Shown: positions 50,922 to 60,512, counted from the first letter of the stretch. The stretch: DNA of 64,000 nt from Spirochaetia bacterium (GCA_029975555.1 JARKOY010000109.1:62001-126000); one strand, 5' to 3'. Made by a program: numbers and translations. Notes: generated by a model from the letters alone, not told the origin.

Positions 50922-51722
50922 ATGAACATTGAAAATCCAATAATGCAGACCTTTTTGGCGACGCTCTTCACGTGGGGAGTGACGGCCCTTGGCGCCGCCA
51001 TGGTCTTCTTTTTCAAGGAAATCAACAAAAAGGTCCTCGACGCGATGCTCGGGTTCGCGGCGGGGGTGATGATCGCGGCGAGTTTCTGGTCCCTGCTGGC
51101 GCCAGCCATCGAATTGTCGGAGGCCATGGGCCTGATCCCCTGGCTGCCGGCGGTGATAGGGTTTCTGCTCGGCGGTGTTTTTCTGTCTGGGGTCGATCAC
51201 GTGCTGCCTCACCTTCACCTCGGGGCGAACATGAGCGAGGCCGAAGGCATCCACACGACGTGGAGACGGAGCATCCTGCTCGTCCTCGCCATCACCCTGC
51301 ACAACATCCCCGAGGGGCTCGCGGTCGGCGTGGGGTTCGGCGCGGTCGCCGCAGGCATCCCCAGCGCGAGTCTTTCGGGGGCGGTGGCGCTGGCGATCGG
51401 CATCGGACTGCAGAACTTTCCCGAAGGGGCGGCGGTTTCGATACCCCTGCGCAGGGAGGGCCTGTCGCGGTGGAAGAGTTTTGTCTACGGCCAGGCTTCG
51501 GGGGTCGTCGAGCCGATCGCGGGACTTCTGGGGGCGGTCTTAGTGCTTGCGATGCGTCCCATCCTCCCTTATGCGCTGGCATTCGCCGCCGGCGCCATGA
51601 TCTATGTCGTCGCTGAGGAAGTACTGCCTGAGGCCAGCCGGGGATCGAACGGCCACCTCGCCACGATGGGGACGATGGTGGGTTTCGCGCTCATGATGCT
51701 GCTCGACGTCGCCCTCGGTTGA
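50922..51722 (+). CDS. ZIP-family divalent metal transporter
   Basis: This 266-aa membrane protein has eight predicted helices and the ZIP motifs: [21 protein letters not shown] in TM4 (metal-binding His, Asn, Glu) and [14 protein letters not shown] in TM5. A His-containing loop ([12 protein letters not shown], ~84-95) precedes them. It imports zinc or related ions into the cytoplasm. It has its own promoter after the SDR terminator. Confidence 0.92.
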   Translation: MNIENPIMQTFLATLFTWGVTALGAAMVFFFKEINKKVLDAMLGFAAGVMIAASFWSLLAPAIELSEAMGLIPWLPAVIGFLLGGVFLSGVDHVLPHLHLGANMSEAEGIHTTWRRSILLVLAITLHNIPEGLAVGVGFGAVAAGIPSASLSGAVALAIGIGLQNFPEGAAVSIPLRREGLSRWKSFVYGQASGVVEPIAGLLGAVLVLAMRPILPYALAFAAGAMIYVVAEEVLPEASRGSNGHLATMGTMVGFALMMLLDVALG

Positions 51723-51781
51723 GGAGGCTGAATCGAATCCAAGGGGCTCCCACGAGGCGCGCTTGACGGTGAATCAGGTAT

Positions 51782-51820
51782 TGTACAAGGTTCCCGCTGC
51801 GGGAGCCTTGTACAGGTGTT
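51782..51820. terminator. Terminator between convergent genes
   Basis: TGTACAAGGTTCCCGC (51782-51797) pairs with GCGGGAGCCTTGTACA (51799-51814) with one G-T pair and is followed on the plus strand by GGTGTTTTT. It ends the ZIP transcript and may also act on the opposite one. Confidence 0.85.
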
Positions 51821-51822
51821 TT

Positions 51823-53457
51823 TCAGTCATCTCCCATCATGAAGGGATAGCGCCACGAGGAAGGCGGCGCGAAATTTTCTTTGATGGCGACGGCGCTGAC
51901 CCAGCGCAGGAGGTTGAGGTAGCTACCCGCCTTGTCGTTGGTGCCCGAAGCGCGGGCGCCGCCGAAAGGCTGTCTACCGACGACGGCCCCCGTGGGTTTG
52001 TCGTTGATGTAAAGGTTGCCGGCGGCGTTCTGCAGGGCTGTCAGTGCCCGGTTGATGCGCCCTCTGTCCGTGGCCATGATGGCGCCAGTGAGCCCGTAGG
52101 GTGAGGTGGAATCGACAAGCCGATACGCTGCTTCCATGTCCCGGTCGTCGTAGACATAGGCGGTGAGCACCGGGCCGAAGATTTCGTTCACCATGGACTC
52201 CGACCGCGGGTCCTCCGTGAGGATGAGCGTGGGTTCGATGAACCAGCCCTTCGACTTGTCGCAGGTGCCACCCGCGAGGATGCGCGCCTGCCCGCTGTTT
52301 TTGGCGCGCTCGATGTAGCCGCGGATGGTGTCGAATGCCGTCTCGTCGATCACCGCGCCCATAAAATTCCGAAAATCGGTGATTTCTCCCATGGGGATCG
52401 CCGAAATTTCTTCCACAAGCGCCTCGGTGAACTCCTTTGCGCGCGAGGCCGGAAGGTAGAGCCTCGACGCAGCCGAGCATTTCTGTCCCTGGTATTCGAA
52501 GGCTCCCCGCAGGACCGCCGCGACCGTCGAAGGAAGGTCGGCGCTGGGATCGATGAGGATGAAGTCCTTGCCCCCCGTTTCGCCCACGATGCGCGGGTAC
52601 GTCCTGTAGCGTTCTAGGTTCGAGGCGATCTGTTTCCAGAGCGAGCGGAAGACCTCCGTCGAGCCGGTGAAATGAAAGCCCGCAAAGTCTGGGCTCGAGA
52701 GGACGACATTCGAGATGAGTCCTCCGCTCCCCGGCAGGAAATTGATGACGCCGGGGGGAAGGCCTGCCTCCATATAGAGCTTCATGAGCATGTAGTTGGA
52801 ATAGACGGCGTTCGACGCAGGCTTCCAGACCACCGTGTTGCCCATCATCGCGGGTGCGCTCGGCAGGTTGGCGGCGATCGAGGTAAAATTGAAGGGCGTG
52901 ACTGCGTAAACGAAGCCTTCGAGCGGCCGATAGGCCGAGCGGTTCCATTCGCCTTTTACGTTCTCAGGCTGCTGTGCGTAGATCTGCTCCATGTACAGGG
53001 GGTTAAAGCGCAGAAAATCGGTCACTTCGCAGACGGCGTCGATTTCCGCCTGGTGTGCTGTTTTGGACTGGCAGAGCATGGTGGAGGCGTCCATGAGCGC
53101 GCGGTACTTTACAGAAATCAATTCTGAGGTCTTGAGGAATACGGCGGCCCGCTCCTCCCAGGGCAGGGCTGCCCACTCGGCCTTGGCGGCCATCGCCGCC
53201 TCGATCGCCATGCGGACCTCGGCCTCGCCCGCAAGGTGGTAGACGCCGAGCACTTCCCCGTGGGCATCGGGGCGGCGGATGGGCGCCGTCTTTCCGGTGC
53301 GCACTTCTTTGCCGCCGATTATGAGGGGAATGTCGAGCTGTGTTGCCCGCAGACGCGCTATCTCTTTCTTGAGCGCAGTCCGTTCGGGAGAGCCAGGGGC
53401 ATAACCGAAGACAGGTTCATTGACAGGGTGGGGAATGTGAAAAATCCCATTGTTCAT
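51823..53457 (-). CDS. pruA: 1-pyrroline-5-carboxylate dehydrogenase
   Basis: This 544-aa protein has the length and motifs of the mitochondrial-type P5C dehydrogenase: YAVTPFNFTSIAANLPSAPAMMGNTVVWKPAS, FTGSTEVFRSLW, catalytic Glu in PRIVGETGGKDF and catalytic Cys in EYQGQKCSAASRLY. It oxidises glutamate semialdehyde to glutamate in proline catabolism. The start at 53457 follows AAGGAG; an earlier in-frame start at 53595 would overlap the divergent gene. No proline dehydrogenase is in the window. Confidence 0.92.
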   Translation of the reverse strand: MNNGIFHIPHPVNEPVFGYAPGSPERTALKKEIARLRATQLDIPLIIGGKEVRTGKTAPIRRPDAHGEVLGVYHLAGEAEVRMAIEAAMAAKAEWAALPWEERAAVFLKTSELISVKYRALMDASTMLCQSKTAHQAEIDAVCEVTDFLRFNPLYMEQIYAQQPENVKGEWNRSAYRPLEGFVYAVTPFNFTSIAANLPSAPAMMGNTVVWKPASNAVYSNYMLMKLYMEAGLPPGVINFLPGSGGLISNVVLSSPDFAGFHFTGSTEVFRSLWKQIASNLERYRTYPRIVGETGGKDFILIDPSADLPSTVAAVLRGAFEYQGQKCSAASRLYLPASRAKEFTEALVEEISAIPMGEITDFRNFMGAVIDETAFDTIRGYIERAKNSGQARILAGGTCDKSKGWFIEPTLILTEDPRSESMVNEIFGPVLTAYVYDDRDMEAAYRLVDSTSPYGLTGAIMATDRGRINRALTALQNAAGNLYINDKPTGAVVGRQPFGGARASGTNDKAGSYLNLLRWVSAVAIKENFAPPSSWRYPFMMGDD

Positions 53458-53573
53458 CACGGACTCCTTTTTCATGCATTTTGAGGGCAACATTGGCGTT
53501 TCGTCAAGGCGAGGTATCGTGATTCGACTCTTGATCGCCCCGCGACATGGCTTTAGGATGACCTGGGAGGTGG

Positions 53574-54842
53574 ATGGTGCAGGGGACAAGAACACTCGAG
53601 GTGTTTGTGCTCACCGTCATGCTGGGGCTTTTTCTTGCAGGGATGCTGAGTGGGGATGCCGTGCAGACCCTCCATGGATTTTTTCGGCTTCAGGTCACGC
53701 CGGCGCGCCTTGTGAGCGATTTTACCGCCGTGGCGGGTGTAGGGCCGACATTGCTCAACGTAGCCGCCGTCGGGTGTTTGGGCTATCTTTTTTTGATCTT
53801 GAACAAGCTTCAGGTCAGCGGGGCTGGGCTTGCTGCCCTGTTCACCATGATGGGTTTCGCCTTTTTCGGTAAGACGCTCTTCAACTGTATCCCGATCATG
53901 CTGGGGGTTTCGGTCTCTGCGCTCGTCGTCAAGAAGAAGCCCCAAGATTACGCGCTCATCGCCATGTTCGGCACGGCGATGGGCCCGCTCATCACCTTCA
54001 TAGCCTTCGAGCTCGGCATGCGCCGCATCTTTGCGCTGCCGGGCTCGTTTGCTGTAGGCATCCTTACAGGGATCGTGATGCCTCCCCTCGCAATAGCCAT
54101 GCTTCGCCTCCACCAGGGGTACAACCTCTACAACATCGGCCTTTCGGCAGGCTTCGTCGGACTTTTTACCGCATCGCTGTCTCACGCCGCCGGCGCCGAT
54201 ATTCTGCCCCTTGCGATGTGGAGCACGGCTGTCGAACCATTGCTCGTCGCGGTGGTTCCGGTGATCGCGCTCCTTGCGATCGTCTGCATCGTGGCCGAGA
54301 GCCCCAGGCGTGTCGGACAGGGACTCGCAGAGGCCTTCCGCGATTTTCGGAAGATCCTTACAATGAGCGGACGACTGCCGAGCGATTTTGCCGATTATGT
54401 CTCGCCGAAGGGCGCGCTCTTGAACGCGGCGGTGTTGGGGATCCTGTTCTGGCTCGGGATGGTGCTGCTCGGTGCACCTTTCAACGGCCCTGTGTTGGGC
54501 GGCATGTTCACCATAGTGGGTTTTTCGTTTTTCGGAAAGCATCCCAAAAATGTGCTTCCTGTGGTGTGTGGCGTCCTCGTGGCGATCTTTCTGTTCGGAA
54601 AGGACATCTATGCCCCGACTCCTCTGCTTGCGATCCTGTTTGGAACGGCCTTGGCGCCGCTTGCGGGGGAATTTGGGCCGGCCATAGGCTTTCTCGCAGG
54701 GTTCTTGCATCTTGTGATCGTGGACAGAACCAGCGTGTGGCATGGGGGGATGGACCTCTACAACAATGGATTTGCAGCGGGCCTCACCGCGACGCTGATT
54801 GTCTCGATCATCGAGTGGTACAGGTCGACGCGGAACGAGTGA
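53574..54842 (+). CDS. DUF1576 family membrane protein
   Basis: This 422-aa polytopic membrane protein has about 11-12 hydrophobic segments in two similar halves. Both halves contain a GFxFFGK motif (MMGFAFFGKTLFN around residue 100; IVGFSFFGKHPKN around 320), and a YNNGFAAG/YNIGLSAGF element follows each. The duplication and conserved glycines suggest a transporter, but the family is uncharacterised. GGGAGG precedes the ATG. Divergent from pruA with a 116-base spacer. Confidence 0.83.
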   Translation: MVQGTRTLEVFVLTVMLGLFLAGMLSGDAVQTLHGFFRLQVTPARLVSDFTAVAGVGPTLLNVAAVGCLGYLFLILNKLQVSGAGLAALFTMMGFAFFGKTLFNCIPIMLGVSVSALVVKKKPQDYALIAMFGTAMGPLITFIAFELGMRRIFALPGSFAVGILTGIVMPPLAIAMLRLHQGYNLYNIGLSAGFVGLFTASLSHAAGADILPLAMWSTAVEPLLVAVVPVIALLAIVCIVAESPRRVGQGLAEAFRDFRKILTMSGRLPSDFADYVSPKGALLNAAVLGILFWLGMVLLGAPFNGPVLGGMFTIVGFSFFGKHPKNVLPVVCGVLVAIFLFGKDIYAPTPLLAILFGTALAPLAGEFGPAIGFLAGFLHLVIVDRTSVWHGGMDLYNNGFAAGLTATLIVSIIEWYRSTRNE

Positions 54843-54887
54843 ACGGGCAGGGCAGGTCTATTGTATGTTTTTAAGGAGAATAGTCGG

Positions 54888-55280
54888 ATGAAGCGGCACG
54901 AACTGTATGTCCAGCTCATAAGCGAGCTGGCGAATTATATACTTCGCGGCAACCCCAAGAAGATGGTCATCTCGCTGCACATGGAGCCTGACGGGTTCCA
55001 TATCGCAGCCATCGACGACAGGCCTCGAACGGACGAGGAGATCGCCGAGATCGAACACAGCCTTATGCTGCATCAGCGGCCTGAACTCGCTTCGTACTAC
55101 GGCACAATGGTGGGGCACGACCTTTTGGGCTCTGCGCGGCTGGAACTCATCGGGTTTCAGGTCAAAGGAGTAAAGGTCGAAAGAATTCCTGAGGGTGGGG
55201 TGATGATCAACCTCTGGGTCGGCTCGGAAGATTTCGATCCCGGGCTGTTCACCATCAATGAGAAGGCGCGGGGGGTGTAG
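54888..55280 (+). CDS. Conserved hypothetical, 130 aa
   Basis: I do not recognise a family. The protein is small, soluble and acidic: MKRHELYVQLISELANYIL at the start, a beta-hairpin-like middle (MVISLHMEPDGFHIAAIDDRPRTDEEIAEIEHSL) and a C-terminus with GGVMINLWVGSEDFDPGLF. AGGAG precedes the ATG. It ends 5 bases before the exonuclease I gene, so the two are almost certainly co-translated, which hints at a DNA-related or accessory role. Confidence 0.7.
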   Translation: MKRHELYVQLISELANYILRGNPKKMVISLHMEPDGFHIAAIDDRPRTDEEIAEIEHSLMLHQRPELASYYGTMVGHDLLGSARLELIGFQVKGVKVERIPEGGVMINLWVGSEDFDPGLFTINEKARGV

Positions 55281-55285
55281 GCCAC

Positions 55286-56755
55286 ATGCCTGCGTCCATT
55301 CTTTGGTACGATCTTGAGACCTTCGGCCGCGATCCTCAGCACGACAGGATTGCCCAGTGCGCCTTTATCCGCACGAACGAGGCGCTTGAAGAGATCGCAC
55401 CGCCGGTCGTCCTGTACTGCCGTCTGCCTCCCGATTATCTTCCCGATCCTGAAGCCTGCTACATCCACGGCATAACGCCCCAGGAAGTCGAGCGGAACGG
55501 ACTGTGCGAGTACGAATTTGCCCAGCGCATCATGCGTGAAATGAGTGTCCCCAACACGACGGTCGCAGGCTACAATTCCATTCAGTTCGACGACGAGTTC
55601 ATCCGCCGCCTCTTCTACCGCAACCTCCTCGATCCCTATACACGGGAATATAAGAACGACAATTCGCGCTGGGACGTCATCAATCTCCTGCGCGCCGTAC
55701 ACGACCTGAAATACGAGGGTTTCATCTGGCCCGTCAACGGAGACGGTAACCCTTCGTTCAAGCTGGAAGAGCTCGCCAAGGCGAACGGCGTCGCGCACGA
55801 GAACGCTCACGACGCGCTGTTCGACGTGCGCGCGACCATCGGACTAGCGCAGAAGGTGCGCAGGACCTATCCTCGGCTGTACCAGTGGTATTTCCAGCAC
55901 AGGCGTCGAGAGAAATTGACTCCTTTAGTCAACCTTTCGCTGCGCGAGAACATGCTCGTGCATACCTCGCAGCTGTATACGAGGGCGGGAGGCTGCTCGA
56001 CGGTGATCACTCCCCTCGGGCTCGTCGAGGCCGACCGCCACGCCCTTGTGGCGTACGATTTGCGCTTCAGCCCAGTTCCTTTTTACGGGATGTCGGAAGA
56101 CGAGCTGCGCGACCTGGTGTTCACCGAGCGCCTCGAAGGGGGACCGGTGCCTCCTCCCATCACCATGATCCGGCTCAACAGCTGTCCGTATTTGGCCCCC
56201 CTCTCTGTGCTCGACGGGCGGGCGGCAAAGAGGCTCGACATCGACATTGAAGCGTGTAGGCGGCACTTAGGCGAGCTCGAAGCAGTTTCAGGTCTAAAGG
56301 AGCGGCTCGTCGCGGCGTACCGCTCCGAGCGAAAGCCTCTGGACCTGGACGAGCTCGATCCGGAGTACGCGCTGTACGGGGGAGGCTTTTATCCCGATGA
56401 AGACAGAAGAGTGCTCGAGCGTTTCCACGAGGTGCTACAGCACGAAGGGCCGCACGCGGCCAAAAATAAATTTTTGCGCGTCCAATTCCGCGATCCGAGG
56501 ATACTCACCCTCATGGGCAGGCTCTTGGCGCGCAACTTTCCTGAAACCTTGACCGCGGAGCAGCATTTATCGTGGAGGAAGCACGCGTATGGATGGGTTC
56601 AACTCCCTCTGGAGAAAGGCGCCACGGCGCTCGCGGATTACGTCCGCCTGGAGCAACAGCTCGGGGAGATGAGCGCCGATGACCCGCGCAGGCCGATCGC
56701 GGTGGCACTCCTCGCATGGAAGGAGAAAATCGAGAAGTTCATCCGCGAGCAGTAG
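55286..56755 (+). CDS. sbcB: Exodeoxyribonuclease I
   Basis: This 489-aa DEDDh exonuclease is full length for the SbcB family. Catalytic acids are Asp9 and Glu11 (WYDLETFG), Asp in YNSIQFDDEF and the His/Asp of NAHDALFDVRATI. The family-specific SH3-like and C-terminal parts are present (LNSCPYLAPLSVLDGRAAKRLDID; LLARNFPETLTAEQHLSW). It degrades single-stranded DNA 3' to 5' in recombination and repair. The family is best known from Gammaproteobacteria. Confidence 0.93.
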   Translation: MPASILWYDLETFGRDPQHDRIAQCAFIRTNEALEEIAPPVVLYCRLPPDYLPDPEACYIHGITPQEVERNGLCEYEFAQRIMREMSVPNTTVAGYNSIQFDDEFIRRLFYRNLLDPYTREYKNDNSRWDVINLLRAVHDLKYEGFIWPVNGDGNPSFKLEELAKANGVAHENAHDALFDVRATIGLAQKVRRTYPRLYQWYFQHRRREKLTPLVNLSLRENMLVHTSQLYTRAGGCSTVITPLGLVEADRHALVAYDLRFSPVPFYGMSEDELRDLVFTERLEGGPVPPPITMIRLNSCPYLAPLSVLDGRAAKRLDIDIEACRRHLGELEAVSGLKERLVAAYRSERKPLDLDELDPEYALYGGGFYPDEDRRVLERFHEVLQHEGPHAAKNKFLRVQFRDPRILTLMGRLLARNFPETLTAEQHLSWRKHAYGWVQLPLEKGATALADYVRLEQQLGEMSADDPRRPIAVALLAWKEKIEKFIREQ

Positions 56756-56825
56756 GGAGTGCTGAAAATTGCGGCGGGTTGCGGCATAATTGTAAGTGTA
56801 CAAGAGTGTACAAGGGGGCGTTGCA

Positions 56826-57317
56826 ATGAAGTGCAGGTGTGGTGTAGCAATTTTTTTCGCCGTACTGGCGATGTGTGCGGCCGTCGCGCAGACGACGCCT
56901 TTGGACAGCACCATGCTCATCAAGGTCGAAAGGGCAGCGTTGCGCACCGCACCCTCCTTTGCTGCTCCTGTCATGGTCTTCGCGGCGTATCGGACTCCCT
57001 TTGCCGTCATACGCAGGATCGACGACTGGGTCTACGGCTATGTCCAGGGATCCAGACTGCCCGGATACCTCCATATCAGCGCCCTTTCTCCCGCCAAGCT
57101 TCCCTTGGGCGCAGAAGCTGCCTCTACGCCGCCCGCACTGCAGGAGAGCGAGATCGTGCTCGCCGGCAAAGGGTTTTCGTCGAGCCTCGAGGCGGCGCTC
57201 AAGGAAGGCAGCGCCTTCAATTTCTCTGCGGTGGACGATATGGTACGACTGACGTATTCGTATGCAGACTGTCTGGCATTCATCCAGGGAGCTGATATCT
57301 CGTCCGGAGCACCGTGA
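56826..57317 (+). CDS. Exported SH3-like domain protein
   Basis: This 163-aa protein has a signal peptide (MKCRCGVAIFFAVLAMCAAVAQ) and an SH3b-like fold: VERAALRTAPSFAAPVMVFAAYRTPFAVIRRIDDWVYGYVQGSRLPGYLHISAL (~34-87). The C-terminal third is unassigned. It is separated by a TGAC from the GTG start of the M48 lipoprotein gene, so they are translationally coupled. Bacterial SH3 domains often bind cell wall or protein ligands; the role here is open. Confidence 0.78.
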   Translation: MKCRCGVAIFFAVLAMCAAVAQTTPLDSTMLIKVERAALRTAPSFAAPVMVFAAYRTPFAVIRRIDDWVYGYVQGSRLPGYLHISALSPAKLPLGAEAASTPPALQESEIVLAGKGFSSSLEAALKEGSAFNFSAVDDMVRLTYSYADCLAFIQGADISSGAP

Positions 57318-57318
57318 C

Positions 57319-58401
57319 GTGCACGCAGTCGCACGCCGATTTCGCACGGTGGCGGTCCTCCTCGCCCTGTGCTTGGCCGCCTCATCCTTCGTGTCGTGCA
57401 CCGTCTCGCCCGAGGCTCTCCAGCTCTTTTTGGATCAGGCGCTTCTTCAGGGCATGATCACGCCCGAGCAGGCCAGGCTCATTCGCGAAGCCGCGCGCTC
57501 CTTTCAAGCTGAAGCCAGACCATTCACCTACGAGGAGGAGTACGCCATAGGACGAGTGGTCGCGGCCGCCGTGCTTTCTCAGTATCCGGTCTACGATCAG
57601 CCTGAACTCACCGCGTACGTGAACAAGATAGGGCAGGGCCTGGCGTTCTTCTCTGCGCGGCCGCTCTTGCCCCAGGGCTACCATATGCTGATCCTCGACA
57701 GCGAGGAGGCGCATGCCTTCGCAGCGCCAGGGGGGCTCGTGCTCGTCACGCGAGGGCTTCTGAGGCTCGCAGGTTCCGAGGACATGCTCGCAGCGCTGCT
57801 CGCGCATGAAATTTCGCACACGGCACTCGGGCACGGGCTGGTTTCCCTCGCGAGCTACCGCATGGGGGACCTGGCCGTGCAGTACGCGACACTCTCGACG
57901 CAGCACGCGAATGCCGGCAATAAAGAGGCGGCGGCGCTCTTGTCGGCGGCGGTCCACGATTTCGTTTCTCTGATTTCGGTGCAGGGATATTCACAGACCA
58001 TGGAGTTCGAGGCGGATGCCGAGGCCCTGCGCATGCTGTACCTGGCCGGGTACAGGACTTCCGCGCTCGAGAGTTTCATACAGGTGCTGGCGAATTCCCA
58101 TGACGAGCGCACGCAGCAATATTCGATGCAGCATCCTTTGCCGGCTGAAAGACTGAAAAGAATCAGCGCGATCGAAGCGCAGTACGCGCAGGCGGCGGCG
58201 CGCGCTGTCCGACTGCAGCGTTCACGGGGCATCGCTTCGCTCCTCCGCGTGGAAGGTGAATCGATGGATGTCGGCTATCCGGCTGCCGAAAGAAGTTTTT
58301 CGGGGCTGGACCTCGAAACGGGGAACGGTGAGTTGATGAGCGTGGCGCCCCTTGAGCTCATCCGGCGGGAACGTTTCGAGGCGATGCGGCTGTTGTTCTA
58401 G
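57319..58401 (+). CDS. M48-family metallopeptidase lipoprotein
   Basis: This 360-aa protein is read from a GTG one base after the previous stop, with GGAGC upstream. It has a lipoprotein signal with lipobox FVSC (Cys27). The zinc peptidase core is LAALLAHEISHTALGHG (HExxH at ~163) with the third ligand Glu in MEFEADAEALRML. PGGLVLVTRGLL and QYSMQHPLPAERLKRI are typical of the BepA/YfgC group, which handles outer-membrane protein assembly or degradation. Periplasmic, membrane-anchored. Confidence 0.9.
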   Translation: MHAVARRFRTVAVLLALCLAASSFVSCTVSPEALQLFLDQALLQGMITPEQARLIREAARSFQAEARPFTYEEEYAIGRVVAAAVLSQYPVYDQPELTAYVNKIGQGLAFFSARPLLPQGYHMLILDSEEAHAFAAPGGLVLVTRGLLRLAGSEDMLAALLAHEISHTALGHGLVSLASYRMGDLAVQYATLSTQHANAGNKEAAALLSAAVHDFVSLISVQGYSQTMEFEADAEALRMLYLAGYRTSALESFIQVLANSHDERTQQYSMQHPLPAERLKRISAIEAQYAQAAARAVRLQRSRGIASLLRVEGESMDVGYPAAERSFSGLDLETGNGELMSVAPLELIRRERFEAMRLLF

Positions 58402-58409
58402 GAGGCCCT

Positions 58410-60461
58410 ATGGCGGGGAGCGCCCGAGGCTCGGCATTGAAGTCCCATTCGAGGATGAATAGAGTTGCGCGGTTTCTGTGCGCCGTGGCTGTTGGCGTGG
58501 CGGCTGCGCTTGTGGCTCTTTGGACGGGAACCTCGGAAAAGCTCGGGATGGCCATCTACGACAGTCAGATGCGAGCGCTCGTCAGTCGTCCCGGGGGGCA
58601 GGCCGTTGTCGCCCCCCTTGGAATCTTACGTAAAATTCGGGGTACGGCAAATCAGGATAGGTCAAATTCTGGTAACTCCGCCGCTCCAGAAATCTTACGT
58701 AAGATTACGGGCACGTCAAGTTCTGACAAACCCCCGTCCCACTCCGCGCTCCTTCCCGCCGACACCTCGCCGATCGTCCTCGTCATGATCGATCAGTCCA
58801 GCCTCGACTGGGTCCAGAAAGAGCTTGGGCTCGGCTGGCCCTGGCCGAGAGAACTCTATGGCGTGATGGCCTCGTATCTGCGCGACGCCAGCGTGCAGGC
58901 TTACGATATCCTGTTCACTGAACCTTCTACGTTCGGGCCAGAGGATGATGCCCGATGTTCGAAGGCGATGACCGAGGCCGGCAATGTGGTGCTTGCCACA
59001 CTGACGGACAAAAGGCCCGTGCTCGATGTGCCCAACGCGCTGTTTGGGCACGTGAACGCAGCACTCGACGCCGACGGTATCTGCAGAAAATATCGAGTGT
59101 GGCTGGGCCGCGACGGCGAGCGGATCCCTTCGCTCGGCCTTGCGGCGCTTCGTGCGGCGGGCGTGGAGAGCATCGTGCCTCGGTCCGGCGAAGTGCTGCT
59201 CAGATTCGAACATCCGTCGAGGTTCGAGCGGTACAGCGCGGCGCAGATCATCGCCGCCTCATTCCACGCTTCGGGTGAAAGTCTACGCATCGATGTACAA
59301 GATAAAATCGTGCTGGTCGGCCTCACCGCGCCCGGGCTCATGGACAGACAGGCGACGCCGATCAGCCCCGCGCTGCCGGGCGTAGAGGTGCATGCGACAT
59401 TCATCAGCGACGCTCTTTCCGCCTCCTTCATGCGGCGCGCATCGCCCTGGCTCGAGATGCTCGTGGCCGTGGCCGCCATCGCGCTCGTCGGCTATTTCCC
59501 ACTGCTGCGCAAAAAGTGGTTGGCGGCTCTGGGAACCGCGGCGACGGCAAGTCTTCCCATCGCCCTGAGCCTGATGCTGTTCCCATGTCGGCTCTTCTAT
59601 AATCCGGTTCTGGCGCTCTCAGGCGAACTTTTTGCCTTTGTTGCGGCGATAGCCCTCGGCTATCGGGCAGAGGGCAGGCAGCGGGCCTATCTCCGCAAGG
59701 CCTTTGCCCAATACCTCTCTCCCGAAGTGATCTCTGTCCTGGTGGAGCGGCCGGAGAGCCTCAGGCTGGGCGGCGAATCCAAGATCATCACGACCCTGTT
59801 TTCCGACATGGCAGGCTTCAGTTCGGTTTCAGAACGACTCGCCCCCGAACGGCTCGCACAGTTCATGAACGAGTATCTGGGCATCATCAGCGAAGAGATC
59901 CTCGCACAGGGCGGAACGCTGGACAAGTACGTCGGCGATGCGGTGGTGGCTTTCTGGAATGCGCCCCTGGACTCGCAGGATCATGCATACAGAGCCCTCG
60001 TCGCCGCGGCGCTCGTGCAGGAAAAATTGCTGGCGAGAAGGAGTGAATTTGAGCAGCGCTTTGGGATCTTTCCACGGACGCGGATCGGCATCGCGACGGG
60101 ACAGGCCGTGGTGGGGAATCTCGGTTCGAACAAGCGCTTCGCCTACACCGCGGTGGGTGATTCGGTGAACATTGCGAGCCGACTTGAGGCCGCAAACAAG
60201 GCGCTCGGCACATCCGTCCTGACGATGCAGGATACGGTCGCTTCGGCTGTGAACGCCGAAGGCGCAGGGGGTCTTCCGCCCGAACTGCGGCGGCCGCTGC
60301 CCGGCGGCGGAAGTCTCATCCTGCGCAGGTTGGGACCTACCCTCGTGGAAGGTAAGACCCAGCCCATCGAGCTGTGGTCCGTCGAAACGCCGGACAGTCA
60401 AGGCGTAAGGCTGCCGGACTGCGTTGAGCCCTGGAGTGAGGTCCGGCATCTCTCAAAATGA
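58410..60461 (+). CDS. CHASE2-domain adenylate cyclase
   Basis: This 683-aa protein has one N-terminal transmembrane helix (~20-40) and a periplasmic CHASE2 sensor (~118-340; PIVLVMIDQSSLDWVQ, GWPWPRELY). Three transmembrane helices (~345-425) and a cytoplasmic class III cyclase follow. Metal-binding Asp residues lie in LFSDMAGFSS (~465) and YVGDAVVAFW (~509). Lys in DKYVGDA and the YTAVGDSVNIASRLE block favour ATP over GTP. The linker between the first helix and CHASE2 is 55-60 residues instead of a short one and contains a duplicated ILRKI(R/T)GT peptide, coded by a repeated palindromic element. Confidence 0.92.
   Translation: MAGSARGSALKSHSRMNRVARFLCAVAVGVAAALVALWTGTSEKLGMAIYDSQMRALVSRPGGQAVVAPLGILRKIRGTANQDRSNSGNSAAPEILRKITGTSSSDKPPSHSALLPADTSPIVLVMIDQSSLDWVQKELGLGWPWPRELYGVMASYLRDASVQAYDILFTEPSTFGPEDDARCSKAMTEAGNVVLATLTDKRPVLDVPNALFGHVNAALDADGICRKYRVWLGRDGERIPSLGLAALRAAGVESIVPRSGEVLLRFEHPSRFERYSAAQIIAASFHASGESLRIDVQDKIVLVGLTAPGLMDRQATPISPALPGVEVHATFISDALSASFMRRASPWLEMLVAVAAIALVGYFPLLRKKWLAALGTAATASLPIALSLMLFPCRLFYNPVLALSGELFAFVAAIALGYRAEGRQRAYLRKAFAQYLSPEVISVLVERPESLRLGGESKIITTLFSDMAGFSSVSERLAPERLAQFMNEYLGIISEEILAQGGTLDKYVGDAVVAFWNAPLDSQDHAYRALVAAALVQEKLLARRSEFEQRFGIFPRTRIGIATGQAVVGNLGSNKRFAYTAVGDSVNIASRLEAANKALGTSVLTMQDTVASAVNAEGAGGLPPELRRPLPGGGSLILRRLGPTLVEGKTQPIELWSVETPDSQGVRLPDCVEPWSEVRHLSK
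58622..58730 (+). repeat. Two copies of a palindromic element inside the cyclase gene
   Basis: AATCTTACGTAA begins both copies (58622 and 58691). The second copy has the perfect palindrome AATCTTACGTAAGATT, then CGGGCACGTCAAGTTCTG; the first has a variant with an extra ~14 bases before TCAAATTCTG. Both are in frame and encode ILRKI(R/T)GT. They lie in the linker before the CHASE2 domain. Confidence 0.75.
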
Positions 60462-60512
60462 GGGGCGAGCGCTGTCAGAGAGGTTTTCGGCACTCATTCT
60501 GTGTCTCACTCA

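Noticed and set aside
53553-54743. A 396-codon minus-strand frame opposite the DUF1576 gene
   Set aside because: It is antisense to a conserved membrane protein and has only charged, His/Arg-rich low-complexity sequence.
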